Shown: positions 12,601 through 21,868 of the stretch, in pieces
Layout: each line of letters starts with the position of its first letter
Position numbering within the stretch: the first letter of the stretch is position 1
Assembly: GCA_030248195.1 (NCBI GenBank)
Contig: JASAND010022074.1
Span: forward strand, 19,817-83,816
Direction of reading: 5' to 3'
DNA length: 64,000 nt
From: Trissonchulus latispiculum
Taxonomy: Eukaryota; Nematoda; Enoplea; Enoplida; Ironidae
The notes under the pieces: generated by a model
Database searches by the model: none
What the model saw: the letters and a program-made list of their open reading frames with translations, nothing else
What the model was told of the DNA's origin: nothing
Position numbers and translations under genes: made by a program

Positions 12601-15433
12601 CCTGAAGGGCGCCTACGTCCAGGGAAACACTGCTGAGCAAACTGTTCAGCTGATCGCGTTTTTCCTCCAGGAGTTTCAGCTGGCTGGAAGTGATCCCAGA
12701 GCTGCCCCGGCGCCCCCCAGATGTCACAGTGGCTGGCAGGGGGACAGCCAACAGCTCACGGGTCAGCTCACAGGACCAAAACCCTCCGCCCACAGCTGAG
12801 GGCGTGGGCAGGCCTGATTGGCCATTGGCGGGCAGAGCTCGCCGAAGAAGTTCCGCATAGCTGGCCGCCGCATCGTTCAGTTCAGTCAGCCGGCTGGTCG
12901 CCTCAACCGAAGCCACCAGACTGGCCGTATTGCACAAATCCGACTTCATCTTGTCATATAGGCCATCCAAAAAGTCCAAGCTAGGGCAATCCTTTGATAG
13001 CAGACTCATCGAGAAACATCGACTGATTACCATGGCAACAGCGGCTCGCTGATGAACAGAATTCTGCGGTGACCACAGGTGCATCAAAAACAGCTGATTT
13101 AGGGCTTCGGCTGGCGACTCCCCGGGCTGGTCAGAACTGGGCTTAGTGGACAGGGCCAGGTAGAGTGGACAGAGTCTGGCCAGAAGACTGGCCGCATCAC
13201 ATTTAGCTCGAATGACCGCTAGACGGCGCTCCATCGGATCGGCTGTGAGAATTTCCTCGGAACCAATAAAAAATGAACACCCAGAAGACGTAGAGTGTCT
13301 GGAATCCGAGTTGGACGCCGAGCCAGGCGTCCCATTCTCTGCCTTCTCCGACAACAGATGTCCCGTATAGCACAGCTGTGGATCAAGTCTCGGATTCGAG
13401 TCGGGTATCATCAGATAGGAAAGCCAGACTCCAAAATATTGACCGGTAATTCGAAAGACATCTGCAGCATTGCAGAGGACCTTTTCAAACAGATGGCTCC
13501 AGGCAGTCGCAATGGCCCTACGATGCTCAGCTAACGGTTCCGTTAGAGAGCGCTGATACAGGACACGTGACAGGGCAACAAAAGACTCCCCACTGGCCTC
13601 TTGCTCAGCTAGTCCTTTCATTTCATCCAATAGCAGTAGCTGAGTTAGACAACGCAGAGCTGATAAGCGAATCCCAGATAGCCCATGATCTAGGCAGGGC
13701 AGTAGGGAATGTAATTTAGGAAGCAGGTTACTGGCTTCTTGACTTACAGCCTTAGTTCCCAGCAAGAGCTGAGGTCGCTTTTGGGCAAACTGAGCCAGTA
13801 GATCTAAAATGGGACCACAGGCGTCTCCAACGGAGGTAGGAGCGGAGGTGGACTCCTCCCCCAGCCGTTGAGGCGCAGAGCCCACATCGCACCGTTGCTG
13901 GACATCTAAGAGAGCCCAAGCAGCGGCCACCACACGGCGTTCCCAGTCCGTATCAGCAGCCAACAGCTGCGCCCCGCCTTTGCCATCTTGGATGATTATT
14001 TCAGCAGCCAGACCGCAGATTTCCTCATTTTCCGCAGTCTGCAGACTTGACAGTAGGGTTTGTCGAATGCAGCCGATCCAATCACAATCTGAGGAAGACA
14101 CAGTCTCACTTTTGACGTCAACCGAATTTCCATCCAAAGATAGGAACGGTAGAATGTATTTGAGGGAAAGAAGGGCACCGAGCTGCAGATCCCAACAGGA
14201 CGTCTGCCGAGCAAACTGCAAAAGGATTGCTGAAAGTAGTCCCTGGGAAAACGAGGGAGCCAGAAGTGATAAAAGTTGATAAAGGATCGATAAAAGTTGG
14301 GCACAAGTCTCTCGGACCGGGGCCACCACGGCCGAGCCCACGAAATCGCTGAAACGATCTCGAGCCAGTACTGTTAGCGTTCGACAAGTCAACAGTTGCA
14401 ACCAGAAAACCAAAGGTGACTCAGAAATGTTCGGTTTGAGCTCAAAGTCCGGGGAAAGTTTAATCCGTGACAGTTCGCCGTCTACCTGAGCCTTCGGAAG
14501 TAGCACCTTCAGTAGGGCACTAATGCTCAAAGACGCACCGTGTCGAATTGTCCAGCTAGGATGGGTCAATTTTTCTTGTAAGTCCAGAATCAATCGAAGT
14601 AGAATAGCGAGGTTTGAGCTGTTGGGTGTGGGAAATTTCGAATCAAGACTAGAATCAGAAGAGCACACCACTTTAGCCGGCTCTGATTTGACGACAGAGC
14701 CGTCAAACGGAGTCTCCAGTTTCGGTTTTTTCATCTGCGGCGAATCCAAACCTAGTCCAGCAACAGCAGCAGTGGAATTAGTTATGAAGGAAAACTGATG
14801 CTCTGAGGTTAAAAGTGGTGATTCACCCTGGGACCGACCCACACCGGAGGCCGAAGGTGGGGTAGGGGCAGGAGGTGGGGAAGGGGTACTGGGGCCACTG
14901 GATCCACCTTCTCCGCTCATCAAATCGTGATCGGAAACACCCCAGTCCTTGGAGGAAAGGCCAAACTGTGGCCTAAGCCCCAGTTGACGATCAATCTGGG
15001 CACGGGCCTGACTAGGCCCGAGGGCACCCGTTCCGCCGCGCCGTCGAAATTCCTCCCCCGCCGAAGCCAACAGGAGGGATCCAGGGCCGCCCTGTTGCAG
15101 CAAAGCAGCCAAATTAAATTCGCTGATGGAGGAATTGGATTCTTCCGTCTGCAAAATCGCTGGGAGACCAGGCCAATCAACAATTTGCACGGTTCCTTCC
15201 TTCGTTAGGGTCCAGTCAGGTAGCTGAGCCGCGGCTAATCCCAGAGTCTTAGCTCCTGCTTGCCGACCGTCCCAATCCGGGCCCAGGAAAATGGGCTCCA
15301 GACGACCAACCAGGTCGCCCAGCAAATCTGGATGATCTCTTAGTAGGGCCGCCAAATTCCGGCCAGCTTCGTTTCGAGCCGGCACCGAGCCAGATTCAAG
15401 CAACTGTACCAGCTTATCAAGACGAGATTCCAT
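9677..15433 (-). CDS. BTAF1: BTAF1/Mot1-type TBP-associated Snf2 ATPase, intronless
   Basis: Single open frame of 1918 codons; human BTAF1 is about 1850 residues. The family uses ATP to strip TBP from DNA in the nucleus. The N-terminus matches the Mot1 start (SRLDKL, later PDW), then a Ser/Pro/Gly-rich linker near residues 170-215 and a long alpha-helical HEAT-type region to about 1290. The Snf2 ATPase follows: Walker A DDMGLGKT at 1335-1342, motif II DEGH at 1463-1466 (the Mot1 variant of DEAH), SGTPIQN from 1491, and motif VI MDRAHRLGQT from 1791. The C-terminus ends in an acidic/aromatic tail. The ATG at 15433 has A at -3 and G at +4 and gives the conserved N-terminus. There is no intron, frameshift or stop. 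Base composition is clearly more GC-rich than the flanks. A processed retrogene is possible, but all key motifs are intact, so it is probably functional. Confidence 0.97.
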   Translation of the reverse strand: MESRLDKLVQLLESGSVPARNEAGRNLAALLRDHPDLLGDLVGRLEPIFLGPDWDGRQAGAKTLGLAAAQLPDWTLTKEGTVQIVDWPGLPAILQTEESNSSISEFNLAALLQQGGPGSLLLASAGEEFRRRGGTGALGPSQARAQIDRQLGLRPQFGLSSKDWGVSDHDLMSGEGGSSGPSTPSPPPAPTPPSASGVGRSQGESPLLTSEHQFSFITNSTAAVAGLGLDSPQMKKPKLETPFDGSVVKSEPAKVVCSSDSSLDSKFPTPNSSNLAILLRLILDLQEKLTHPSWTIRHGASLSISALLKVLLPKAQVDGELSRIKLSPDFELKPNISESPLVFWLQLLTCRTLTVLARDRFSDFVGSAVVAPVRETCAQLLSILYQLLSLLAPSFSQGLLSAILLQFARQTSCWDLQLGALLSLKYILPFLSLDGNSVDVKSETVSSSDCDWIGCIRQTLLSSLQTAENEEICGLAAEIIIQDGKGGAQLLAADTDWERRVVAAAWALLDVQQRCDVGSAPQRLGEESTSAPTSVGDACGPILDLLAQFAQKRPQLLLGTKAVSQEASNLLPKLHSLLPCLDHGLSGIRLSALRCLTQLLLLDEMKGLAEQEASGESFVALSRVLYQRSLTEPLAEHRRAIATAWSHLFEKVLCNAADVFRITGQYFGVWLSYLMIPDSNPRLDPQLCYTGHLLSEKAENGTPGSASNSDSRHSTSSGCSFFIGSEEILTADPMERRLAVIRAKCDAASLLARLCPLYLALSTKPSSDQPGESPAEALNQLFLMHLWSPQNSVHQRAAVAMVISRCFSMSLLSKDCPSLDFLDGLYDKMKSDLCNTASLVASVEATSRLTELNDAAASYAELLRRALPANGQSGLPTPSAVGGGFWSCELTRELLAVPLPATVTSGGRRGSSGITSSQLKLLEEKRDQLNSLLSSVSLDVGALQESVEVWLASALVSAGRLPDKLNPLIRPLMDCIKRCRPATASTAPLLEEAAISLARLMRLLIARSPSPNGKLINNLSTFLCADPELTPPLELWNARSLSMISTDRLIKAEGGHLAAVSAQDARQLSEGARITLVKIVSHLCEYHSKDLFTALPSLDRLLTSSLDSADSLENLGGLVRQLRLLICLLPVLDSALVARLFSIHLESIRTVLVHSNPVLRYLSAQFLVQCVSVDLITTLNHLLPWALDQLAASSSASDFVRLGLAELLYCLVTELELKLVGCIALFLGPLLALMSDYLEPVRKVSALAFAVLVKLVPLESPSKTDELRGLNESLRLKCREERSFLDRLAHLGTDAKSSSLELSFELKTDLRDYQREGIHWLNFLRQYHLHGILCDDMGLGKTLQTLVALAISYTESPSTSQLDDITNSTESRSDIPASLIICPSSVQLHWIKEIRERFGDSSPPLKGFLCDRASLDEFRLGRLDGANVVVTSYDCVRRHAELFCPSGGDHSENGPRWHYCVLDEGHVIKNPKTQLFKTLIRLQARHRLVLSGTPIQNTVLELWSLFQFLMPGYLGTLHQFNGTYGKPILQRRDAKATDVEFAAGERALDQLHRQVLPFILRRQKKDVLKELPPKILQDYVCDLSPLQSQLYEDFLQKLSSAGGDDSILSEKRNSFQALAYLRKLCDHPALVLPGQLTHFSPIGPPRGSGRVQDGVPEDSGIRTDSMLDLSVSGKLIALHEILCDCNIGDGQSVVGSHRALVFAQFKSMLDIVAYHLTNGSLGGGQVSFLRMDGSVPVSQRQPIVDRFNADPSVDLLLLTTQVGGLGLNLTGADVVIFLDHDWNPSRDLQAMDRAHRLGQTRSVNVYRLITRGTLEERIMRLQVFKTHLAETVIAKDNASLASMGTRDLLDLMGMDSAKYTSAKNPTPDSQSTGVGRKATASSGSDSLNLDELWSESHYEEAFNVDQFFESLKSTNTIG

Positions 15434-15639
15434 GATTGCAGAATGTCAAAAATAAATAAACATGTGTCAGCAAAGACTGGCCCAGATAGGCATATCACAG
15501 ATTGAAATAAGTCTCTCTGTCTGAAACAAAAAAGTATATACGTATTGAATTAGTACAAAAATGCTGCCGTTGAATTAATGACCACGTTTTCATGAAGGTC
15601 AAAATTTCATCAAACCTAAAGATTTTGAAAGAGGGTCCA

Positions 15640-15790
15640 ACCCAAAAAGGGGGGCAGACATACGTGTGGGGGGGGGGGTTCCCCCCCCCCCCAGAACGCC
15701 CCACAGAGAGGCCCCCCCCCCCAGAATCCGGAGGGTGCGGTAAAAACCGGAAAAATCCGCCCTCTCCTGCACATGTCTGGAGGCAGACCA
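15640..15790. repeat. G-run/C-run hairpin repeat, second copy of 470-580
   Basis: A G run beginning at about 15668 is followed at once by a C run and can fold into a hairpin. The right part repeats the 5' end of the window (AATCCGG, GGAAAAATCCG, CTCCTGCACATGTCTGG). Confidence 0.7.
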
Positions 15791-15889
15791 AGGGTGCACT
15801 TAGTGTGGAGGGGGAAGCTATGAACGGTTTTGCTCAACTTGTTCAGAAAGACCTATCTACACATGATTAGCTAACATATCAAGGAAAAA

Positions 15890-16320
15890 TATGGGGCATT
15901 ATTAACACACATAGATTCTGGCAGATCGCCAAACAGCGAATTTGGGTGCTCAAACTGAGTTTTTCGAAAAGCTTTTTTAGCTCTGGTGGATTAACGATTT
16001 GACCAATTCTGAAACTTTTTGACAAGGTAACTGTTAAACACCACCATAAAATTTCAAGGATTTCACGAAAATTCACCAATTTGCGGAAGTCCGGGTTTTA
16101 AAATTTCCGCAATTTAGAAAATTTCTCCAATACCCACAAGATGGTCATTCAAAAGCTCTTAACAAGCTGAACAGCTTTTGTAATAGAACGAACTCTTGTA
16201 AATTCACTTGATTCCCGGAATTCACGAAAACCGGATTTTAAAGTTTTTCCAAAACCCTACAATATGGGTATCATTTGAAAGCTCTTGATGAGCTGAACAA
16301 GTTTTGCAATATTGACTGGG
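15890..16320. repeat. Diverged half-copy of the 3.8-4.9 kb palindrome
   Basis: Two units with CCAATACCCACAAGATGG, AAAGCTCTT, AGCTGAACA and TTTTGTAATAGAACGAACTC occur in the same order as in the palindrome arm, without the mirrored partner. Confidence 0.75.
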
Positions 16321-16530
16321 GGGGTCCTACTTTTTGGGTCCCTCCACTAAAAGCGGGATAAATGGGGAGGGTATGGTGGGCCCAAGGGGGGGGAGAGGAG
16401 GCGGGGGGATTGGTGTAAAAAGATGGAAATAAAAAAGGGTAAAAAGAGGGGAAATCCGAAGGGATGGGGAAGGGGAAGGAGGGGGGGGGGTGAGAATAAC
16501 AGAGGGGGAAAAGGGAAAGCTGAAGTTGCT
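16320..16530 (+). repeat. Purine-rich tract
   Basis: About 200 bases are almost entirely purine on the plus strand, with several G runs of 6-9. Such tracts can form triplex or G-quadruplex structures; that is inference from composition. Confidence 0.75.
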
Positions 16531-16759
16531 GATAGGGGTTAATTGGCCTATTAAATCCATTTTTTAATATGACCTTCGTTTTCAGTCTACGTTTACAACT
16601 GTCAGGCGGTAGTTCCTTTTGTGTAAACTTGACCTTACAATCCTTTATGAAACTTTGCAAATATACGTATTATTTTGGTGCTCTTTAACATTCCGGACCA
16701 GTAAAACATTTATAGGTGAAAAGAAATTTTTGGTTTTTCCCATTATTCTCTCAGTATGC

Positions 16760-17100
16760 AGCCGATACAACGGGTTGGTGGTTATCGCTGGAAAGAGGGC
16801 CCAAAAATCAACATTTTTGCTATTACAGCCCATGAGCTATCTCTAATGGTAAAGTCAATGCCAAAAACGGTTTTGGGGATCCAAAAATGGCCGTTTTCGA
16901 GAAAATAAGTTTTTTCAAAAATACTGCGGACAATTTTGGTTTATTTAGACTCAATGGATACACAGTCTCCTTGCCCATTTTGGCAAAACTGCGAGTATTT
17001 TGATTTGAGCATCGATATCTCAAAAACTAATCAATGGATTCGCGCAATGCTTGGCAGGATGAAGAGTCGCACAATTGCAGAGGGACATTTTCCTTATTTT
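16760..17100. repeat. Repeat with an inverted copy at 19230-19640
   Basis: Shared blocks include AACATTTTTGC, GAGCTATCTC, TTTTTCAAAAATACT, GGACAATTTTG, TTTTGGCAAAACTGCGA and ATCTCAAAAACTA. The partner sits on the opposite strand inside the element at 18137-19943. Confidence 0.75.
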
Positions 17101-17659
17101 TAGCTAAAACGTATCCAGTTGCGAGAAAGCTCAATGCCAAATTGCGAAATTTCACGTCGCCGCACATTCGGCGAATTTTCTAGAGTATGGAGATTTGTTG
17201 AGCCAAATCCAACAATATGTCTTTCGGCCCACATGTCCTTCACATAACGGCACAAAAAGAACTTTTGTCCGATTCTACAATTTTGAGAAACTGCACAACT
17301 GGATACCACCACGACCACCATAGTTCGAGAAAGCAATTTAGCATATCTGAATCCTGGATCGAAGCTCAGTGACCTAATATCCTGCAGACCTTGCTACACT
17401 CATTGTCTAGTAACTTAAACAATATCAAGCGATTCTGACAAGGTGCTGCAAAGCGGAGTAATTGACTCACATCTTCGAAATATCATCAAATATCAGCGAT
17501 AAAAGTGATAATGTAATAACACTGTGAACGCAAGTATTAACGAAATTACGCAATTTTCGCACAAGTTCATACAGATACGTAGTGCATTAACTGAAAAAAT
17601 TTGGGCTCATTAAAAGCCCATAAGCCTTTAGTTGACCTCCACACCCGTATCGACCTAAC

Positions 17660-20161
17660 GGCCCATGTCAAGATAAAAGTCACTTTTTGATGCTTTCTGA
17701 TCTACCACTTGTTTTTCCTGGAGCTTTTATTTTCATGGAGATTCTTGGGGTTCTGGGGGTTCTTAATTTTTTGTAGAGATTTGATCTATAACTATGTTTG
17801 GTTTTATTTTTTGATGGGGGTTCTTAACTTTTCGAAGAGATTTGATCCGTAACTATATACATATATTTAATTTCAAATTTTTGATGGGAGTTCGGAAATT
17901 TTTTCAAGAGACTTGATCCTCCACTGCTTTGTTTTAAGTGTTTGTTGGAAGTTCTGAGGGTCCTGGAGTCTGGGTATACCGAAAAGTGTGTGCGTTGCCT
18001 GGACTTAGTTCTAGGACAAACTTGTTCTTCTTGTCGTTTGCTTTCGATTGATATCCATATTGTGGATATTGAATGTAGCATATAAACAAATTTCAGTCTA
18101 AATTTATGAGAAAAGCCAGGAGGACCTCCCCCCCCCCAGAGTTGTATGCGGGCCGCGGGTACCCGCGGGTACCCGCGGGGCGGGGCGGGGCGGGGCGGGG
18201 CGGGCTGAATTTTACTACCCGCGCGGGCCGATTTTGGCTACTTTCCTGGGCTAATTTTGCTTTCTAGAAGTTTCATACATACCAAATCATAAACAAATGG
18301 AGGCAATATTTCAGAATTTTAAACATTACTTGACTTCGTTATGTCATTCGACACCTTCAGCATGCACTAGGAACTCAGTTAGCATTATCAGCGTATCGAA
18401 TAATAACCTGTAGCTGTTGAGTAAAACATATAAACCCATGAAAACTACCTACAGGTTTTATTTGTATTGAAAATGTACATGTCTAACTTGTAATCTAGTA
18501 TCTCTTGAGAAAAATATCAACGATGCCCGGTAGAAATTATATATATATATATATAATTGTATATATAATGTCGAAACTTATTTCTGATCTACAAACTTGA
18601 ATCCTGTGGTTTCTACATGAACTTTTTAAGGGTTTAGCACTGAAAGTGGGGGTCAGCAGTTGGCGCAGAAACTGAATTTTTAGTTTAATTTCGGAACTTC
18701 ATGTTGGAAACTTAAGCACCTAAATATAAATCCATGACAACTTCTCACTGAAGACTTTAATTCATTTAAGGTGCTGGTAACCTTTAGTGCAGTACATTTG
18801 TGGTGATTTTTTAAAACGCTATAACTTTCACAATTTTGGGAGTTGGAAAGAGTTCTATACATCGTTTTAAAGCTTGGAATCTGTACATTCAGGTGAGCTT
18901 ACGGAACTAGCAAAATTAACAAAAAATTTTCAGACATACTGACATCTGGCAGCTTCCCGGCATGGATACTGGATTTTTCAGATCGGATTGAAGTACAGGC
19001 CTCAAGCTTAACGGAAAGAAATGTTATATAAGATCCCGAATTATTGAGCAAACATTTTGAACATCGATTTTTCAAAACTGTAGAATTGGATAAAAGCACT
19101 GTTCGTGCCATGATAGGAAGGACATATTGGCTGAAGGACGTTTTTTTAGATTTGGCTCTGCCTGCAGATTTTCATTGTCAAGAAAATCCGCCAAATACGC
19201 ATTGAGTTTTCTTGCTACTCATTACGTTCTAGCCAAAACCAAAAACAAAAAAGAAAAACATCCCTCCGCGAAAGTTCGAATTTCCACTCTGCCAAAACTC
19301 TCCGGAATCCGTCGAGTAGTTTTTGAGAAATCGACGTTTAAAACAAAATAATCGCAGTTTTGCCAAAATTGTTTTTCGGCCAAATTTCCAGTATAAAGCA
19401 ATTAACTCCTGCTAATAAACATTCATAAATGTAAACTAGACAGTGTATCGATTGGATATACATGGATCAAAATTGTCCGTTAAGATTTGGTAGTATTTTT
19501 GAAAAAGCTGATTTCTTCGAAAATGACAATTTTTTGACCCTAAACTTTTGATTATACTGACTTAACCACTGGAGATAGCTCGTAGGTTGTAAAGGCAAAA
19601 ATGTTCATTTCGGTGTACTCTTTTCAGCCATGACAACCAACCAGCGTACCCTTTTATTTAAGGGAAGCTAAGCTTTTGTAGTTACCACTTTAAGAACAGT
19701 AAATTGGTAGACAACAAAGTTCAAATCAAACGAACAGAAAAATTTGCCGGATCCGGAAGTATCTATGAAACTACATCAGTTTTGGTGCTCAGGTACTACA
19801 TGGGAAGCAATTTTTACGTGCGGGTACCTGCGGGCCGGATTTCGCGTGTGCGGGCCGCGGGCATGAGTGTTGCGGGCCGCGGTCATAAGGTGCGGGCTGC
19901 GGGCCGGGCGCGGGCCGGAAAAATCGGCCCGCATACAACTCTGCCCCCCCAGTACACCCCGGTTATAGGCTACAAATTTGATGATTGCGATGCTTATACA
20001 CGTATTATAAAAACATATCATGTCTGCGGAAGTGTCTCTTGCGGGAAAGGATCCGCAACGTAGTCACATACAAATCAAAGTGCTGGATACAAACGCATGA
20101 AAAAATTTGAGAACCTCCTTTTTTCTGATGGGGGGTTCTAACTTTTATCTTGACATGGGCC
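17660..20161. mobile_element. 2.5-kb hAT-like non-autonomous element
   Basis: Perfect 21-bp terminal inverted repeats begin GGCCCATGTCAAGATAAAAG. Both ends are flanked by the direct 8-bp duplication GACCTAAC (17652-17659 and 20162-20169). Subterminal direct repeats contain TGATGGGGGTTCTTAACTTT. No transposase frame. A second element (18137-19943) is nested inside. Confidence 0.92.
18137..19943. mobile_element. 1.8-kb hAT-like element nested in the previous one
   Basis: Termini CAGAGTTGTATGCGGGCCG are inverted at both ends and lie in a run of at least seven C on each side, consistent with an 8-bp duplication of a C-rich target. The subterminal regions are dense in GCGGGCCG and (GCGGG)n motifs. 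The interior holds an AT microsatellite near 18540 and, at 19230-19640, an inverted diverged copy of 16760-17100. No transposase. Confidence 0.8.
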
Positions 20162-20169
20162 GACCTAAC

Positions 20170-21362
20170 ATTCAATTTTTCTTGTTTTGATCGTATCGCA
20201 TAGAATGATTATTGTTCGACTATTCGTTCATCCAATTATTCGATAACTATTTGGAATCGGAAACGACAATGCAAATATCCCCCAACGTTTAGTCCGAGTC
20301 TGAGGACGCATCCCTCTCCCTCCGGGTAAACACTAGAGATCTATAATTTCTTTAGAACATTTCCGAAATTTTTTAGAAAGTGGTTAAAGATCCGTCAATC
20401 TCATAAAAAAATCACAATTTGAATAAGTTAGCCGATGCAGACATTTGCTGCTTCTGCGAATATTTATGGAAGCATTTATCTGCATTGTAAAACCTAGTCT
20501 GTTTCCCAAGATATGCTTAAATTTTCATCTCAAATAGCAGCCAACACATTTCACGATAAAGATTGCTTATACGAATATAGCATACTAGCTTAGTTTCCAT
20601 TAATAATAAAAGGCCACTGAGAAAACAACTTTTACTAACATTTCCATAGCAATACAATCAACAGTATTAAAATCTGTACTATTATTATACTGATAAAACT
20701 ATTATCAAAATAATAATTCACAATAATTCATCTGTAGGTGTATATAGACGAGTACTTTGACAATTTTAACACAACCAACGCTTGAATCATCCACTAGAAT
20801 TAACAGGTAATAAACAAGCAGCAGCATAATGTATGTAATAATGTAGTAATGAATATTCATTTCTGAAAAGTGCAATAAAACTTAAAGACTAAGGTCACAA
20901 TCCCACAAAAAAGAACAATACCTTTTTATACTTGAAAGATTGAATGAATGAATGATAATTTCAAAGAAATTCTGACCGAAAAAGGAAGCATTACAATAGC
21001 ACGTAAACATTACGTTACGTTACAATATATCCTATGTTAATATTAACATAAACCCGCATGAAATTAGAGTTTCACTAAAAAACAAGCAGTCATGGTTGCA
21101 AAACTGGAAGTGCTACAATAAATTACGCCAACATAATAAAAGTATGGAAACAGATAAACACGGCCCAACGATGCCGACGAAAACATACATTAGTTAGAAG
21201 ATGGTTTTCGCGATATGCAATAACGTTGGGTTTGCAGATTCAGGAACCAAAATGTTATCCAAAAGGTCACTGCGAGTAAAGCGATGGCTTACCTAGATCA
21301 TTCTAACTACATTTAAAAGAAACTTTAGCCTTTGTTGGCAAGCAACATAAAGGAAGGCCAAT
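20170..21362. other. AT-rich spacer 3' of ECHS1, nothing recognised
   Basis: No supported exon or repeat structure seen between the two hAT-like elements. Confidence 0.4.
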
Positions 21363-21370
21363 GCAGGCAC

Positions 21371-21681
21371 TAGAGATGAGCACGGGCCGGATTTTTTCCA
21401 ATGAGCACGGCCCGACCCGAACCGCCAAAAGAAAAATTCCCAAATTTTACTAACAATATTATTTCAAGGCATCAATGCAAGATGGAGAGGCTAAATTATG
21501 CTACGAAATGTTAAATTTTGCCATAAAATAACCAGAATCAGTAAATGTGTAGCTAATTTTAGTGATTTTACAACAATTTCTGGAGTTGATCCGGCCCGTT
21601 TCGGCCCGCAATTAAAAAATTTCCAGGCCCGGCCCGACCCTCTAACCAATGGAGGCCGACGGGCCGGAATGCTCATCTCAA
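21371..21681. mobile_element. 311-bp hAT-type MITE with 8-bp TSD
   Basis: Termini TAGAGATGAGCAC and, inverted, TTGAGATGAGCAT, with CGGGCC-rich subterminal sequence. The direct 8-bp duplication GCAGGCAC flanks it at 21363-21370 and 21682-21689. It lies about 120 bp beyond the ECHS1 stop and may fall in its 3' UTR. Confidence 0.93.
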
Positions 21682-21802
21682 GCAGGCACACAACTTTGAT
21701 GCAACGGAAGAAAGAATAATAGTCCTGTCTTCATGTATCAGGAATTACATCAACGTCACTGGAATATTGCTGAATCCAGCACAGCTAGAGGTCGCAAGGT
21801 GG

Positions 21803-21868
21803 CTACTGATTCTTGAAGTTTGGCGTTCGTTTCTGCAGGAAAGCGCTCATACCCTCCTGGCGATCATG
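21803..21868 (-). CDS. ECHS1: ECHS1 exon 9 (C-terminus)
   Basis: 21 codons and a TAG stop: [14 protein letters not shown], then PNFKNQ. This matches the family C-terminus DDRKEGMTAF and NFKDQ. Acceptor TTTCAG. No AATAAA was found between the stop and the element at 21371-21681. Confidence 0.94.
   Translation of the reverse strand, partial: HDRQEGMSAFLQKRTPNFKNQ

Noticed and set aside
10289..15208. Frames of 60-110 codons on the plus strand and other minus frames across BTAF1
   Set aside because: Shadows of the GC-rich BTAF1 coding sequence.
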